From: Synergistaceae bacterium
GTDB lineage: Bacteria > Synergistota > Synergistia > Synergistales > Thermovirgaceae
DNA: 41,892 nt
Assembly: GCA_012729145.1 (NCBI GenBank)
Contig: JAAYDT010000028.1
Span: forward strand, 1-41,892
Direction of reading: 5' to 3'
How positions within the stretch are numbered: position 1 is the stretch's first letter; each line of letters opens with the position of its first letter. Under the pieces are notes generated by a model. It made no database searches, had not been told where the DNA came from, and worked only from the letters and a program-made list of their open reading frames with translations. Position numbers and translations under genes: made by a program. Below, piece after piece: positions 23,857 through 36,836 of this stretch.

Positions 23857-25938
23857 CTAATCTTCGTCCTCCTGGACCTCTGCCTCCGCAATGATCTTCT
23901 TGGCTATGTCGTGGGGAACTTCCTCGTAGTGGGAGAACTCCATGGTAAAGTTTCCGCGCCCTGAGGTCATTGATCTCAGGATTATGGCGTACCGGAACAT
24001 CTCGGCAAGAGGGACCTGGGCCTTTACGACCTGGAGCCTCCCCCTGCTGTCTATCCCCATGATCTTGCCCCTTCGGCCGTTAAAGTCTCCCATGACGTCC
24101 CCCAGGTAATCCTCGGGAACGACCACCTCAACGTTCATTATCGGCTCCAGCAGTACAGGAGAAGCTTCGACCATTCCCTTCTTGAAGGCCATGGAAGCGG
24201 CTATCTTGAAGGCCATCTCCGACGAGTCCACATCGTGATAGGAACCGAAGAAGAGACTGGCCTTGAAGTCCACCGATGGGTAGCCTGCAAGGACCCCCTT
24301 CTGCAGGGCCTCTCGAAGCCCCTTCTCCACGGCAGGGATGTAGGACTTGGGCACTGCCCCGCCGACGATCTTGTCCTCGAACAGGAAGCCATCACCCCGG
24401 GAGAGTGGAACGAACTCAATGTGGACATCGCCATACTGTCCCCTTCCCCCGGTCTGTTTTTTGTACTTTCCCTGGGCCTTGGAGGGTTTCTTTATGGTCT
24501 CCCTGTAGGGAACCTTCGGAGTCTCCGTGTCCAGTTCAACCCCGTACCGTTCCTTGATCTTTGAGAGCATGACGTCTATGTGCAGGTCACCCATGCCTGA
24601 AAGGACACTGTCGTTGGTCTCCGGATTCTTTTCGAAGTGAAGGGTCTGGTCCTCCTCGAGCATCTTGTTCAGGGCGTTAGCGAGCTTGTCCTCGTCGGCC
24701 CGGCTCCTGGGTCTGACCGCCACGCTGAACACGGGTTTGGCGAACTGGATCTCGGGGTAGATGAAGTCCATGCCCTTGACCCCCAGAGTGTCGCCCACAA
24801 CGGTGCTGTGCAGCTTCGGTATGGCCACAATGTCCCCAACAACCACATCCCTGGTATCCACCGATTCCTTGCCCCTCATCACCTTGAAGGCGCTGACCCG
24901 CTCGTCCTCACCCCTTGATAAGTTGTAGAGGGGGTTCTCGCTGGAGGCCGAACCGGAGAATACCCTGATGAAGGACAGCTTCCCTACGTAGGGATCGACC
25001 ATGATCTTGAAACAGAAGGCTGAGAACTTTCCGGCGGGATCCGGTTCTACCATTACTTCCGAGTCACCCTTGAGGGCTTTCCTGGGAGGCATATCCAGCG
25101 GGCCGGGAAGCACTTCTGCAATGGCGTCGAGGAGCTGGCAGACGCCCACGTTGGAAGTACTGGCCCCTGGGAGGACCGGGAAGAGCGACCTGGAAAGAAC
25201 CGACTTTCTCAGGGCCGGGACAAGCTCCTCCATGGAGAGCTGTTCGCCTTCAAGATATCTCATCATCAGTTCGTCGTCGGCCTCGACTATCCTCTCGACC
25301 AGGACCTCCCTTGCAGAGGTGACGTAGTCGGCCAGGTCGGAGGGAACGTCAGTCTCGTTGAACTCACTGCTTCCGTCGCCTTTGTACATGTACGCCTTCT
25401 GTCTCAGAACATCCACGACGCCTTTGAAGGCCGCCTCCTTGCCTACTGGAAGAAACAATGGCACAGCCTTGTCGGAGAGATAGTCCTGGATCTCACTGAG
25501 GGTCCTCTCGAAATCGGCGTTCTCTCTCTCCATCTTGCTGATGTAGAAGGCCATGGGGATCTGCATGTCCTCACCGAACTCCCAGGCCTTCTCGGTCTGT
25601 ACCTCCACGCCGTGGACACCGCTGATCACAACCAGGGCAGAATCGACCACCCTCATTGACGACCTCAGTTCGCCAATAAAGTCAGCGTAGCCGGGGCAAT
25701 CAATGATGTAGACATTCCTGCCGGCATGCTCTATCGAAACCAGCGACGAGTTGATCGATATCTGTCTCTTCTGCTCTTCGTTTCCGAAGTCGCTTACGGT
25801 GTTGCCATCCTCCACCTTCCCCATCCTGGTGGTAAGACCCGTATTGAAGGCTATGGCTTCGGCCAGGGCGGTCTTGCCGGAACCACCATGGCCTACAAGG
25901 GCCACAGTCCTTATGTTCTCAGGATCGCGAGTTGCCAT
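23857..25938 (-). CDS. elongation factor G-like GTPase (EF-G-2 type)
   Basis: A 693-residue protein with the full EF-G layout: G domain, domain II, and domains III-V (PKVPYRETIKKPSKAQGKYKKQTGGRGQYGDV, VDFKASLFFGSYHDVDSSEMAFKIAASMAFK, then RRGKIMGIDSRGRLQVVKAQVPLAEMF). The P-loop is GHGGSGKT (16-23). Motif G3 reads DCPGYADF, with Y84 at the catalytic His place, and G4 reads SKME (134-137) in place of NKxD. I recall Tyr at this G3 place in the Thermus EF-G-2 family, so this is likely the accessory paralogue and not the main translocase. GGGAGG lies before ATG 25938. It is 150 bases after gatB, and no promoter is clear in that gap. Confidence 0.87.
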   Translation of the reverse strand: MATRDPENIRTVALVGHGGSGKTALAEAIAFNTGLTTRMGKVEDGNTVSDFGNEEQKRQISINSSLVSIEHAGRNVYIIDCPGYADFIGELRSSMRVVDSALVVISGVHGVEVQTEKAWEFGEDMQIPMAFYISKMERENADFERTLSEIQDYLSDKAVPLFLPVGKEAAFKGVVDVLRQKAYMYKGDGSSEFNETDVPSDLADYVTSAREVLVERIVEADDELMMRYLEGEQLSMEELVPALRKSVLSRSLFPVLPGASTSNVGVCQLLDAIAEVLPGPLDMPPRKALKGDSEVMVEPDPAGKFSAFCFKIMVDPYVGKLSFIRVFSGSASSENPLYNLSRGEDERVSAFKVMRGKESVDTRDVVVGDIVAIPKLHSTVVGDTLGVKGMDFIYPEIQFAKPVFSVAVRPRSRADEDKLANALNKMLEEDQTLHFEKNPETNDSVLSGMGDLHIDVMLSKIKERYGVELDTETPKVPYRETIKKPSKAQGKYKKQTGGRGQYGDVHIEFVPLSRGDGFLFEDKIVGGAVPKSYIPAVEKGLREALQKGVLAGYPSVDFKASLFFGSYHDVDSSEMAFKIAASMAFKKGMVEASPVLLEPIMNVEVVVPEDYLGDVMGDFNGRRGKIMGIDSRGRLQVVKAQVPLAEMFRYAIILRSMTSGRGNFTMEFSHYEEVPHDIAKKIIAEAEVQEDED

Positions 25939-26088
25939 CTACTGATACCTCCCTCGAGTGATTAATACTTTTATTCCAGCCATTCTCTTTACGCTGCATG
26001 AAACAAAACAGCCTTCGAGATCAACGCACGCAGGAATAATCTTAAGTGGCAGGGAGTGGGCCGTCAATGAGCACGACAATGGCCGGTC

Positions 26089-27573
26089 TCATTCATCCAG
26101 GCCCCTCATCTGTCTCAGCGCTTCATCAATTACAGCGGACACATCCCCTACAGGGGCCTGACCCCGTATCTCCCTCATCACCAGTCCCTGGAGGTACTTT
26201 CTCTTCTTGCCTGAGGGATCGGCACCGGAAAGCACCAGACCTGTTTCTTCCCTGTTGGCATCAAGGACCCTCCTGACAGCTTTCGCAAGAAGATCCCCTG
26301 TTACCCCGCCGGGGACCACTCCTGTTTCCTTCATCGCATCCTGGATCCCAAGACCCTTGCGATACATAACCTCAAGGACATCCCGGGCGGCCGTATTTGA
26401 CAAAGATCCCTTGACGACCTCACCCAGGAGCTCTCCCAGAACCCGGGGTGTGAAGGGAAGATCCCCTGCGTCCAAACCTGTTTCGTTAAGGATCCTCAGT
26501 ATTTCGGTCTTTATCCAGTTGGCAGCTATATCCCTCCCGGCTCCGGAGGCAACGGTGCTCTCAAGGAACTCGGCAAGGTCAAGACGTTCTGAGAGGACCG
26601 CTGCGTCCTCGGGGCTCAAACCCCACTCCGTCTCGAAACGCTCTCTCTTGACCCAGGGGAGCTCCGGGAGGCTCTCCCCCATCGCACGGACAAGGGCATC
26701 ATTGACAATCAAAGGTGGAAGATCGGGCTCCGGAAAGTAGCGATAGTCGTGAGCCTCTTCCTTCCCCCTGGAGGACCTGGTGACCCCAGCCGAGTCATCC
26801 CAGTGTCGGGTCTCCTGGACCACCGTGCCTCCGGAAAGCATGATACCCCTCTGTCGGGTTATCTCGAAATCCAGGGCTCTCTCCATGGCCCTGACGGAGT
26901 TGACGTTCTTGATCTCCACCCTTCCGCCCCACCTCCCATCTGAACATTTCTGGGAGATGTTGGCGTCCACCCTGAGAGAGCCTGATTCCATGTCCCCATC
27001 GGAGACTCCCAGGTACCTCACGAGCCTGCGGAGCGTCAGCACGTACTCCCTGGCCTCCTCGGGAGAGCGCATATCCGGCTCGGAGACGATCTCCGCCAGG
27101 GGGATCCCTGCACGATTGTAATCCACGTTGGAGAAGGACCTTCCGGAAAGCCTGCCGTCGGCGGTCCCGTGGACAAGTTTGCCCGCGTCCTCCTCGAGGT
27201 GGAGCCTCGTGATACCGATGAACTTTTTCTCCCCCCCGACAAAGACAGGCATCGAACCTCCGGTTGCGACAGGAAGGTCGTACTGACTTATCTGAAATGC
27301 CTTGGGGAGGTCTGGGTAGAAGTAGTTCTTCCTGTGAAACCTGGAGGTCCTCGAAATGGAACACCCCAGGGCAAGGGCAGTCTTGACACCCAGTTCGACG
27401 GATCTGCCGTTTAAAGAGGGAAGGGTTCCGGGAAGACCGAGGCAGACGGGGCAGACAAGGGTGTTGGGTTCAGACCCGATATAGTCTGTCGGGCATGAAC
27501 AGAAGAGCTTCGTCGCCGTGGCGAGCTGCACATGGACCTCCAGTCCTATGACGGTCTCAAAGGACGGTGTCAT
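26089..27573 (-). CDS. gatB: aspartyl/glutamyl-tRNA amidotransferase subunit B
   Basis: Subunit of the GatCAB enzyme that converts misacylated Glu-tRNA(Gln) or Asp-tRNA(Asn) to the amide. GatB binds the tRNA and activates it with ATP. The 494-residue protein begins FETVIGLEVHVQLATATKLFCSCP, continues with CPVCLGLPGTLP and HLEEDAGKLVHG, and ends with the YqeY-like tail domain. Start at ATG 27573, whose A overlaps the gatA stop (TGATG), with GGAGG nine bases upstream; frames further upstream lie in gatA and are ignored. Genes run gatC-gatA-gatB. Confidence 0.97.
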   Translation of the reverse strand: MTPSFETVIGLEVHVQLATATKLFCSCPTDYIGSEPNTLVCPVCLGLPGTLPSLNGRSVELGVKTALALGCSISRTSRFHRKNYFYPDLPKAFQISQYDLPVATGGSMPVFVGGEKKFIGITRLHLEEDAGKLVHGTADGRLSGRSFSNVDYNRAGIPLAEIVSEPDMRSPEEAREYVLTLRRLVRYLGVSDGDMESGSLRVDANISQKCSDGRWGGRVEIKNVNSVRAMERALDFEITRQRGIMLSGGTVVQETRHWDDSAGVTRSSRGKEEAHDYRYFPEPDLPPLIVNDALVRAMGESLPELPWVKRERFETEWGLSPEDAAVLSERLDLAEFLESTVASGAGRDIAANWIKTEILRILNETGLDAGDLPFTPRVLGELLGEVVKGSLSNTAARDVLEVMYRKGLGIQDAMKETGVVPGGVTGDLLAKAVRRVLDANREETGLVLSGADPSGKKRKYLQGLVMREIRGQAPVGDVSAVIDEALRQMRGLDE

Positions 27574-29042
27574 CACAGGGCACCTCCTTCCGCGATCGGG
27601 GGACATCCGAACCGTTCTTCGATCACGGAAGCGCACTCTACAAGTCTGCGGTCCTGCCATCGGGGAGCCACAAGCTGTACGCTGGTCGGCAGGCCAGAAG
27701 GTTCGAGTCCGGTGAAGACTGTCATCCCTGGAAGCCCCGCGAGATTGACCGGTAAGGTGAAGACATCGCTCATGTACATACTTATGGGGTCGTCAAGTAG
27801 CTCCCCTTTCCTGAAGGGAAGGGACGGAACGGCAGGCATTAGGATCACATCGACGGACCTGAAGGCCCGGTCAAACTCTTGACATATCATCTTCCTTGCC
27901 TTCAGGGCTGTGAGATAGTAGGCATCATAGTAACCCGAACTCAGCACAAAGGTTCCGGTCAGTATCCTTCTTTTGACCTCCTCGCCGAACCCGTAACTTC
28001 TGGTCCGGGTGAACTGCGAGACCAGGTCCGGAGCTTCCTCCCTGAAACCGTATCTCACGCCGTCAAACCTTGCAAGATTTGAACTCGCCTCGGCGGGAGC
28101 GATGATGTAGTAGCATGGCAGTCCGAAGGAAGCCGACTCATTGAGGGAGACCTCGACCATGGTGCAACCCGAGGATACCAACACCGAAGCGGCCTCCTCT
28201 ATTGATCTTTTAAGGGAGGGGTCGAGGGGGCCATCGAGGAACTCCCGGACGATCCCTATCCGCATCCCCTTCACTGCAGGGTTGGAAGCACCGTCACGGA
28301 AACTGGGGCGTTCTCTCCGGCTGCAGGTAGAGTCCCTAAAGTCCTGGGGCGATATTACATCCATGGCAAGGGCGATATCACCTACGCTTCTTCCGAAGGG
28401 GCCTATCTGGTCGAGGGAGGAGGCAAAGGCCACAAGCCCCCACCGGCTTACCATCCCGTAGGTGGGCTTGAGGCCGTGGACTCCGCAGAAGGCAGCCGGC
28501 TGCCTGATGGAGCCGCCAGTGTCACTACCCAGGGCAATGGGCACGTAGCCGGCAGCCACGGAAGCGGCGCTTCCTCCGGAGCTTCCCCCTGGAACCCTGG
28601 AGATGTCCCTGGGGTTCGACGCAGGGCCGAAACAGGAGTGCTCCGTGGAACTGCCCATGGCGAATTCGTCCATGTTCGATTTGCCCACAATCACTGCCCC
28701 GGCCCTCTCGAAAAGTTCGACTACGGCGGCATCATAGGGAGGTTCCCAGTCATCCAGTATCCTGCTGCCGCAGGTTGTCCTGACACCCCGGGTGCACATG
28801 TTGTCTTTCACGACGACAGGAACACCGGCAAGAGGTCCTGGATCGCACCCCGAGGAGACCTGGCCATCAACATGGGCGGCCCTCTCAAGGGCATACTCCT
28901 CGATCACGGTTATCAGAGCATTCAGCCGGGGTTCAAGACTGCGGATCCTGCGCAGTGAGGCAGACACCACTTCTACTGCGGAGACCTCACCACTGGTCAC
29001 GGCCGAGGCGATACTGGAAGCATCCATCTGTTCATGCTTCAT
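27573..29042 (-). CDS. gatA: aspartyl/glutamyl-tRNA amidotransferase subunit A
   Basis: Amidase subunit of GatCAB, which releases ammonia from glutamine. The 489-residue protein has the amidase-signature catalytic triad K79 (VVVKDNM), S154 (PGGSSGGSAA) and S178 (SDTGGSIRQPAAFCG), and the GSDTGGSIR block typical of the family. GAGGAGGG lies before ATG 29042, in the last bases of gatC (an 11-base overlap). With the lysS, ligA and miaB neighbours it belongs to a translation and genome-maintenance group. Presence of GatCAB implies that Gln-tRNA, Asn-tRNA or both are made indirectly. Confidence 0.98.
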   Translation of the reverse strand: MKHEQMDASSIASAVTSGEVSAVEVVSASLRRIRSLEPRLNALITVIEEYALERAAHVDGQVSSGCDPGPLAGVPVVVKDNMCTRGVRTTCGSRILDDWEPPYDAAVVELFERAGAVIVGKSNMDEFAMGSSTEHSCFGPASNPRDISRVPGGSSGGSAASVAAGYVPIALGSDTGGSIRQPAAFCGVHGLKPTYGMVSRWGLVAFASSLDQIGPFGRSVGDIALAMDVISPQDFRDSTCSRRERPSFRDGASNPAVKGMRIGIVREFLDGPLDPSLKRSIEEAASVLVSSGCTMVEVSLNESASFGLPCYYIIAPAEASSNLARFDGVRYGFREEAPDLVSQFTRTRSYGFGEEVKRRILTGTFVLSSGYYDAYYLTALKARKMICQEFDRAFRSVDVILMPAVPSLPFRKGELLDDPISMYMSDVFTLPVNLAGLPGMTVFTGLEPSGLPTSVQLVAPRWQDRRLVECASVIEERFGCPPIAEGGAL

Positions 29043-29340
29043 CGGGGCCCTCCTCGCTACCTATCGCCGGTACCCGGAAGAACCTTCCCTCTCTTAGCGG
29101 TGCGGAATCGAGGGCCTCATCCCCGATATCCCAACGGACCGGTCCATCTCCCCTGAGGGGGCATGGTTCATCTTCAAGGGTTGAGAAGGGATCCACTCCG
29201 GTAGTGTCGCACTTCTCAAGGATCCTGAAGTGCCCGATGATGTCCTGGAAGAATCTGACCATAGTCTCCACATTATCTGGTACCATCTCTATTCTTGAGA
29301 GGGTTGCGGCTCGTTCCACGATCTTCCTGTCGATCTCCAT
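29032..29340 (-). CDS. gatC: aspartyl/glutamyl-tRNA amidotransferase subunit C
   Basis: A 102-residue GatC, a small subunit that wraps around and stabilises GatA. The pattern is IVERAATLSRIEM, then MVRFFQDIIGHFRILEKCDTTGVDPF and a C-terminal FFRVPAIG that packs on GatA. Start at ATG 29340, one base after the ligA stop, with GGAGGT inside the end of ligA; this looks like translational coupling. Overlaps gatA by 11 bases. Confidence 0.93.
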   Translation of the reverse strand: MEIDRKIVERAATLSRIEMVPDNVETMVRFFQDIIGHFRILEKCDTTGVDPFSTLEDEPCPLRGDGPVRWDIGDEALDSAPLREGRFFRVPAIGSEEGPDEA

Positions 29341-29341
29341 G

Positions 29342-32942
<3,601 letters not shown>

Positions 32943-33949
32943 ACTGCTCGCCCCTTTCAGGTGATGCTTTCCACTCTTCGAGCGCCGCCCTCATTTCTCC
33001 CCAGCTGGAAGATCTGGAGACGGCCTGCCTGAACCGTGAAGCTCCGTATAACCCTCTAAAGATACCCGAGAGGAAGCGCTTGAGCAAGACAATAGCCGCT
33101 TTTTCTCCTTCTTCGCTCAGTATTCTTTCCCCAAGGGAGATCATCAGGTCCATCCTGGAAACCGGGGAGTCCGCCAGATTTCCCGGATCGACCGGGAAAC
33201 CGCAATGATTTAGTATTTCCGGGACCAGGAAGGGATCACGGAAGGCCCCCCTGGCAACGAATACGGCGGAACAGCCCCCGTCCAGCATCCTCTTTGCATC
33301 CCCGGGGGTGAAGATGTCCCCGCTTGCCGCGATCCTTCCGGGAAATGCGCGCGCGGCCCCAAGGACCACGCTGCTGTCAGCCTTGCCCCCGTACTTCTGG
33401 GAAGGTTGTCTGCCATGGATACAGACATGGGATGCCCCGGCTTCAAGAAGCATCCCCGAGAAGGCGAGGGTGTCCATTGGAGATGTCATGGGTGGTTTCC
33501 TTATTTTCACCCATACAGGAAGACCTAGCCGAACAAGGGCTTTGACCATGGCGGCGGCGATCTCGGGACGTTCGAGAAGGCCGGAGCCCGCGCCTCTTCT
33601 GGTCACCTTGGGCATGGGGCAGGCCATGTTCACCCCCAAGGCCTCGAAAGAGGAACGGTCCAGTGCCGTCCGGGCCCCTTCAAGGAGGTTCTCCGTATCG
33701 GCAGCGAAGAGCTGGAGCACGACCGGTCTCTCCCCATCGGCCGTTCTGAGCATTGAGAAGGTCTTTCTGCTCCCGTGGACAAGACCGGCACAGCTGACCA
33801 TTTCGGTATGGACCAGGCCTACGCCCAGCCGCCTGAAGAAGGACCGGACCGGTGGGATCGTGATCCCCGCGAGAGGGGCAAGCCAGACGGGGTTCTCCAC
33901 ATCCACTCCGCCCACTTTTGCAGGAAAGGAGCCGGCATCGAAAGAGATC

Positions 33950-34720
33950 TCAGTTCTCCCCTCTGTCCATCTCATAGATCAGCCTCAGCCCTTCGAGAGT
34001 AAGCCAGGGCTCCACCGAGCTGATCGTCCTTGAAACAGGTGCCACTGCCTCTGCCTGGCCTCCTGTAGCGATGGCCCTGACCTCTTCTCCCATCTCTTCC
34101 CTGATCCTCTCCACCAGCGAATCCACCATACCGGCAAAGCCATAGAGAAAACCGGACTGCATCGAGTCTCTCGTGTTTCTCCCTATGACCTTTTCGGGCA
34201 GGTCGAAGGAGACCTTGGGCAGCCTGGCTGCCTTCCCGAAGAGGGCCTCCATGCTCACCACGAGCCCCGGCGCAATCGAACCACCCAGATACTCCCCGCG
34301 GGTCGATATGGCGTCGATCGTTATGGCTGTTCCGAAGTCCACCACCAGAAGGGGGGAACCGAAACGTTCGATCCCGGCCACAGCGTTCACAAGGCGATCG
34401 GCCCCCACTTCGGAGGGGTTTTCGTACAGGACTGGAATGCCGATGTTGGTCCTGTTGGTGACCTTCAGGCACTCAACGGAAAGGTAGCGCCTGATCCCCT
34501 CCTCCCAGGGGGCATCAAGTGGAGGCACCACGCTGCATAGGGCAGCACCCGAAATTTCGGCCGGTGTGACCCCGGCAAGGGATATAAGGTTGAGAAGGTA
34601 GATGCCCAGTTCATCAGAGGTGTGTCTCTCCGAAATGAGCCTCCAGTGCCTTATCAGTTCCCTTCCGTCAAAGATCCCGAGAACAGTGTTGGTATTGCCT
34701 ATATCCACTACAAGGAGCAT
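33950..34720 (-). CDS. coaX: type III pantothenate kinase
   Basis: Phosphorylates pantothenate in the first step of coenzyme A synthesis. The 256-residue protein has the ASKHA-fold motifs VDIGNTNTVLGIFDG (residues 5-19), YENPSEVGADRLVNAVAG and VVDFGTAITIDAIS. It needs a monovalent cation and resists CoA feedback in known members. The ribosome site AGGAGGTG lies before ATG 34720. It follows comEC after 41 bases and overlaps the dus gene. Confidence 0.97.
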   Translation of the reverse strand: MLLVVDIGNTNTVLGIFDGRELIRHWRLISERHTSDELGIYLLNLISLAGVTPAEISGAALCSVVPPLDAPWEEGIRRYLSVECLKVTNRTNIGIPVLYENPSEVGADRLVNAVAGIERFGSPLLVVDFGTAITIDAISTRGEYLGGSIAPGLVVSMEALFGKAARLPKVSFDLPEKVIGRNTRDSMQSGFLYGFAGMVDSLVERIREEMGEEVRAIATGGQAEAVAPVSRTISSVEPWLTLEGLRLIYEMDRGEN

Positions 34721-34761
34721 GGTCCCACCTCCTGTTTATCCACTTCATACCAGGCTTCTTT

Positions 34762-36144
34762 CTAAAGCAAAGTCAGGAATATGGCAATAGATACCGAAAA
34801 AACAGCGGCGTGTGACCTCCTGAAACCTATTCCTGCAAGAAGCAGGTAAGACGTCAGGGTCGTCCCTGAAAAGACGAGCACCCATGAATGGGAAACTGCC
34901 CATGGTAGCAAGGAGGTTGCCCTGTCCGCGATGCCTGCCCAGATATAGAAGATACCCTCTCCTGCCTCCGTGAGGACCCTTCCCCCGGGTATCCCCGCCA
35001 GGGTGGGTATTGCAAGGAAGAAGGCCAGAGGAATAAGGAGACTGAAAAAGGGGACTGCCAGGATATTGATGATCGTGCCAGCGACGGGCACGGCTCCGAA
35101 GACACCGGTTACCATACCTGCCGTGGCCAACCAGAGCATTACCGGCGCCGCTACCCAGCCCTTTCTTGCCCCGCCGTCAAAGAGGCACGAGAGGACCAGC
35201 GCAGCTGTCATCGACAGCCTCCACCCCAGATCCCAAAAGAACCAGGGACGCCAGAAAAGGAGGATCAGCCCCGCAACGGAAACGGCGTTAACAGCCGAAG
35301 GAGGTCTTCCCAACCACCTTCCGGTAAAGCCGGCCTGGATCATCAACCCCGCCCTGAGTGCGCTGACCGAGGCTCCCGCCAAAAGGATGTATATCCACAT
35401 GGCCAGAGAAGCTGCCGGGATCCTCAACGGGCCAGGAGGAACGAGCAGAAATATAACGAGCACCACAACACCGGCATGGAGACCAGAGACTGCGAGGATG
35501 TGTGATGTCCCCCATTCTGAGTGCTTCTCGGCCAGGTCGGGGTCTCTGCCACCCAGGATCACCGCCAGAAGATGCCCTCTCATCAGTGGCGGGAGGTTGA
35601 GGAGTATCTTTTCCCTCAGGTTTCTCCTCAGCCAAAGAATGCCCCCGGGGTTATCCCGGGTCAGCCTGATATCAGGACGTCTTATCTTTCCAACGGCACC
35701 TCTAGCTTTCCAGAAACGGGCCTCGTCGAAACTCCCTTCCTCGGAAGACCTCCCGAAGGGTTCGATCACTCCGTCGATATCAACCTCGTCGCCTTCCCGG
35801 AAGATAGTCGAGGGGGGGAGATGGGCAACCAGCTTCCCCCTCGAAGTTCCGACAAGTATTACCCTTCCCCTCCCCCAGGGCCTTTCATACAGAACAGTCC
35901 CTGCGGAAGACACCCTGGCCGGGTCGAATTTTTCATGGTGGAGACGATGGAGAAAAAAGACAGAACCTGCAAGTGTAAAGAGGACGATCAGAAGAAAGAC
36001 ATCCAGGCTCCCCGGCGACAAACCTTCGAATGACCCTGCCAGGACCAGAAAGAACACGATCATAAGGGAGGCCCCGACCGACACCGGGATTGGGAACCCC
36101 CTCCCGTCCAGGAAAAGAAGGATGCATGATCCCGCAAGGGCCAC
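34762..36144 (-). CDS. ComEC/Rec2-family membrane protein lacking the metallo-beta-lactamase domain
   Basis: A 460-residue integral membrane protein. After two or three N-terminal hydrophobic segments comes a soluble OB-like region (GTVLYERPWGRGRVILVG to DIDGVIEPFGRSSEEGSFDEARFWKARG), then the competence domain with SEWGTSHILAVSGLHAGVVVLVIF and about eight further membrane segments. ComEC forms the DNA channel in natural transformation. The C-terminal metallo-beta-lactamase domain of full-length homologues (750-850 residues) is absent, and the stop is 41 bases before coaX, so this is a short form and not a sequencing break. Start taken as GTG 36144; the ribosome site is weak. comEA lies directly upstream. 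Confidence 0.85.
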   Translation of the reverse strand: MALAGSCILLFLDGRGFPIPVSVGASLMIVFFLVLAGSFEGLSPGSLDVFLLIVLFTLAGSVFFLHRLHHEKFDPARVSSAGTVLYERPWGRGRVILVGTSRGKLVAHLPPSTIFREGDEVDIDGVIEPFGRSSEEGSFDEARFWKARGAVGKIRRPDIRLTRDNPGGILWLRRNLREKILLNLPPLMRGHLLAVILGGRDPDLAEKHSEWGTSHILAVSGLHAGVVVLVIFLLVPPGPLRIPAASLAMWIYILLAGASVSALRAGLMIQAGFTGRWLGRPPSAVNAVSVAGLILLFWRPWFFWDLGWRLSMTAALVLSCLFDGGARKGWVAAPVMLWLATAGMVTGVFGAVPVAGTIINILAVPFFSLLIPLAFFLAIPTLAGIPGGRVLTEAGEGIFYIWAGIADRATSLLPWAVSHSWVLVFSGTTLTSYLLLAGIGFRRSHAAVFSVSIAIFLTLL

Positions 36145-36170
36145 GAAGGCAGGAGCCCTGGATAAAGGAC

Positions 36171-36827
36171 CTAGGGTGAGACCGTAACCAGGTCCTTTAT
36201 TGCCGAGAGCTTCTTCTCTCCTATCCCCTTCACGGAAAGAAGATCCTCTACGCTTGAAAATCTTCCCCGCTCCTCTCTGAACCGAATGATCTCATCGGCG
36301 ATCTTTGGGCCTATCCCAGGAAGGTGTTGAAGAGTCGCCAAGTCTGCTCTGTTTATGTCGACAAGACCTTGAACGGGCCCATGATCATTGGTCTGGTAAC
36401 CAGCCGGCTGGCCGGGAGGATCGCCCTTGCGGGGAACATGCACGTGAACTCCGTCTGAAAGGGGAAGGGCCATGTTGAAGGCTTCGGGGTCTGCCTCGGA
36501 ACTCAGGCCGCCTGCCTGTTCCACCGCCTGGTAGACTCTGGTTCCGGCAGGCATCCGGTATACCCCTGGCCTCATCACAGCTCCGGTAATATAGATCACC
36601 CATTGGCCATCGCTGACCCCCTGCAACTGCGGAGCGTCCGGTCCTCCGGGACTCCCCGACGTCGAAGAGGCTCTCGCGGATGACACAGGTGCAGGACCAG
36701 CCACCTGCCCGGAGGGGCTTTTGTCCCATTTACCGGAGAATGTAGCTACAAGAAACCCTGCCAGGACCAGGCAGAGTACCCCTCCTGCAAGAAACAACAA
36801 TCCTTTTCTGGAACCAGGGATCTCCAT
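36171..36827 (-). CDS. comEA: ComEA-like DNA-binding competence protein
   Basis: A 218-residue membrane-anchored protein: a short N-terminal signal-anchor (GLLFLAGGVLCLVLAGFLVATF), a low-complexity Ser/Gly/Pro stretch, an SLBB domain (VYITGAVMRPGVYRMPAGTRV type, near 80-130) and a C-terminal double helix-hairpin-helix (VDINRADLATLQHLPGIGPKIADEIIRFREERG, SVEDLLSVKGIGEKKLSAI). Such proteins bind incoming double-stranded DNA outside the membrane and hand it to ComEC. It lies 26 bases before the comEC start and 9 bases after miaB. Confidence 0.92.
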   Translation of the reverse strand: MEIPGSRKGLLFLAGGVLCLVLAGFLVATFSGKWDKSPSGQVAGPAPVSSARASSTSGSPGGPDAPQLQGVSDGQWVIYITGAVMRPGVYRMPAGTRVYQAVEQAGGLSSEADPEAFNMALPLSDGVHVHVPRKGDPPGQPAGYQTNDHGPVQGLVDINRADLATLQHLPGIGPKIADEIIRFREERGRFSSVEDLLSVKGIGEKKLSAIKDLVTVSP

Positions 36828-36836
36828 GGGATCCCA

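Noticed and set aside
34721-34762. Frameshift removing the C-terminal domain of ComEC
   Set aside because: The stop is directly followed by coaX with its own ribosome site, leaving no room for a lost lactamase domain.
34970-36187. 405-codon plus-strand frame opposite comEC
   Set aside because: Low-complexity Arg/Pro/Ser-rich translation typical of the antisense of a membrane protein gene; the minus strand encodes ComEC motifs.
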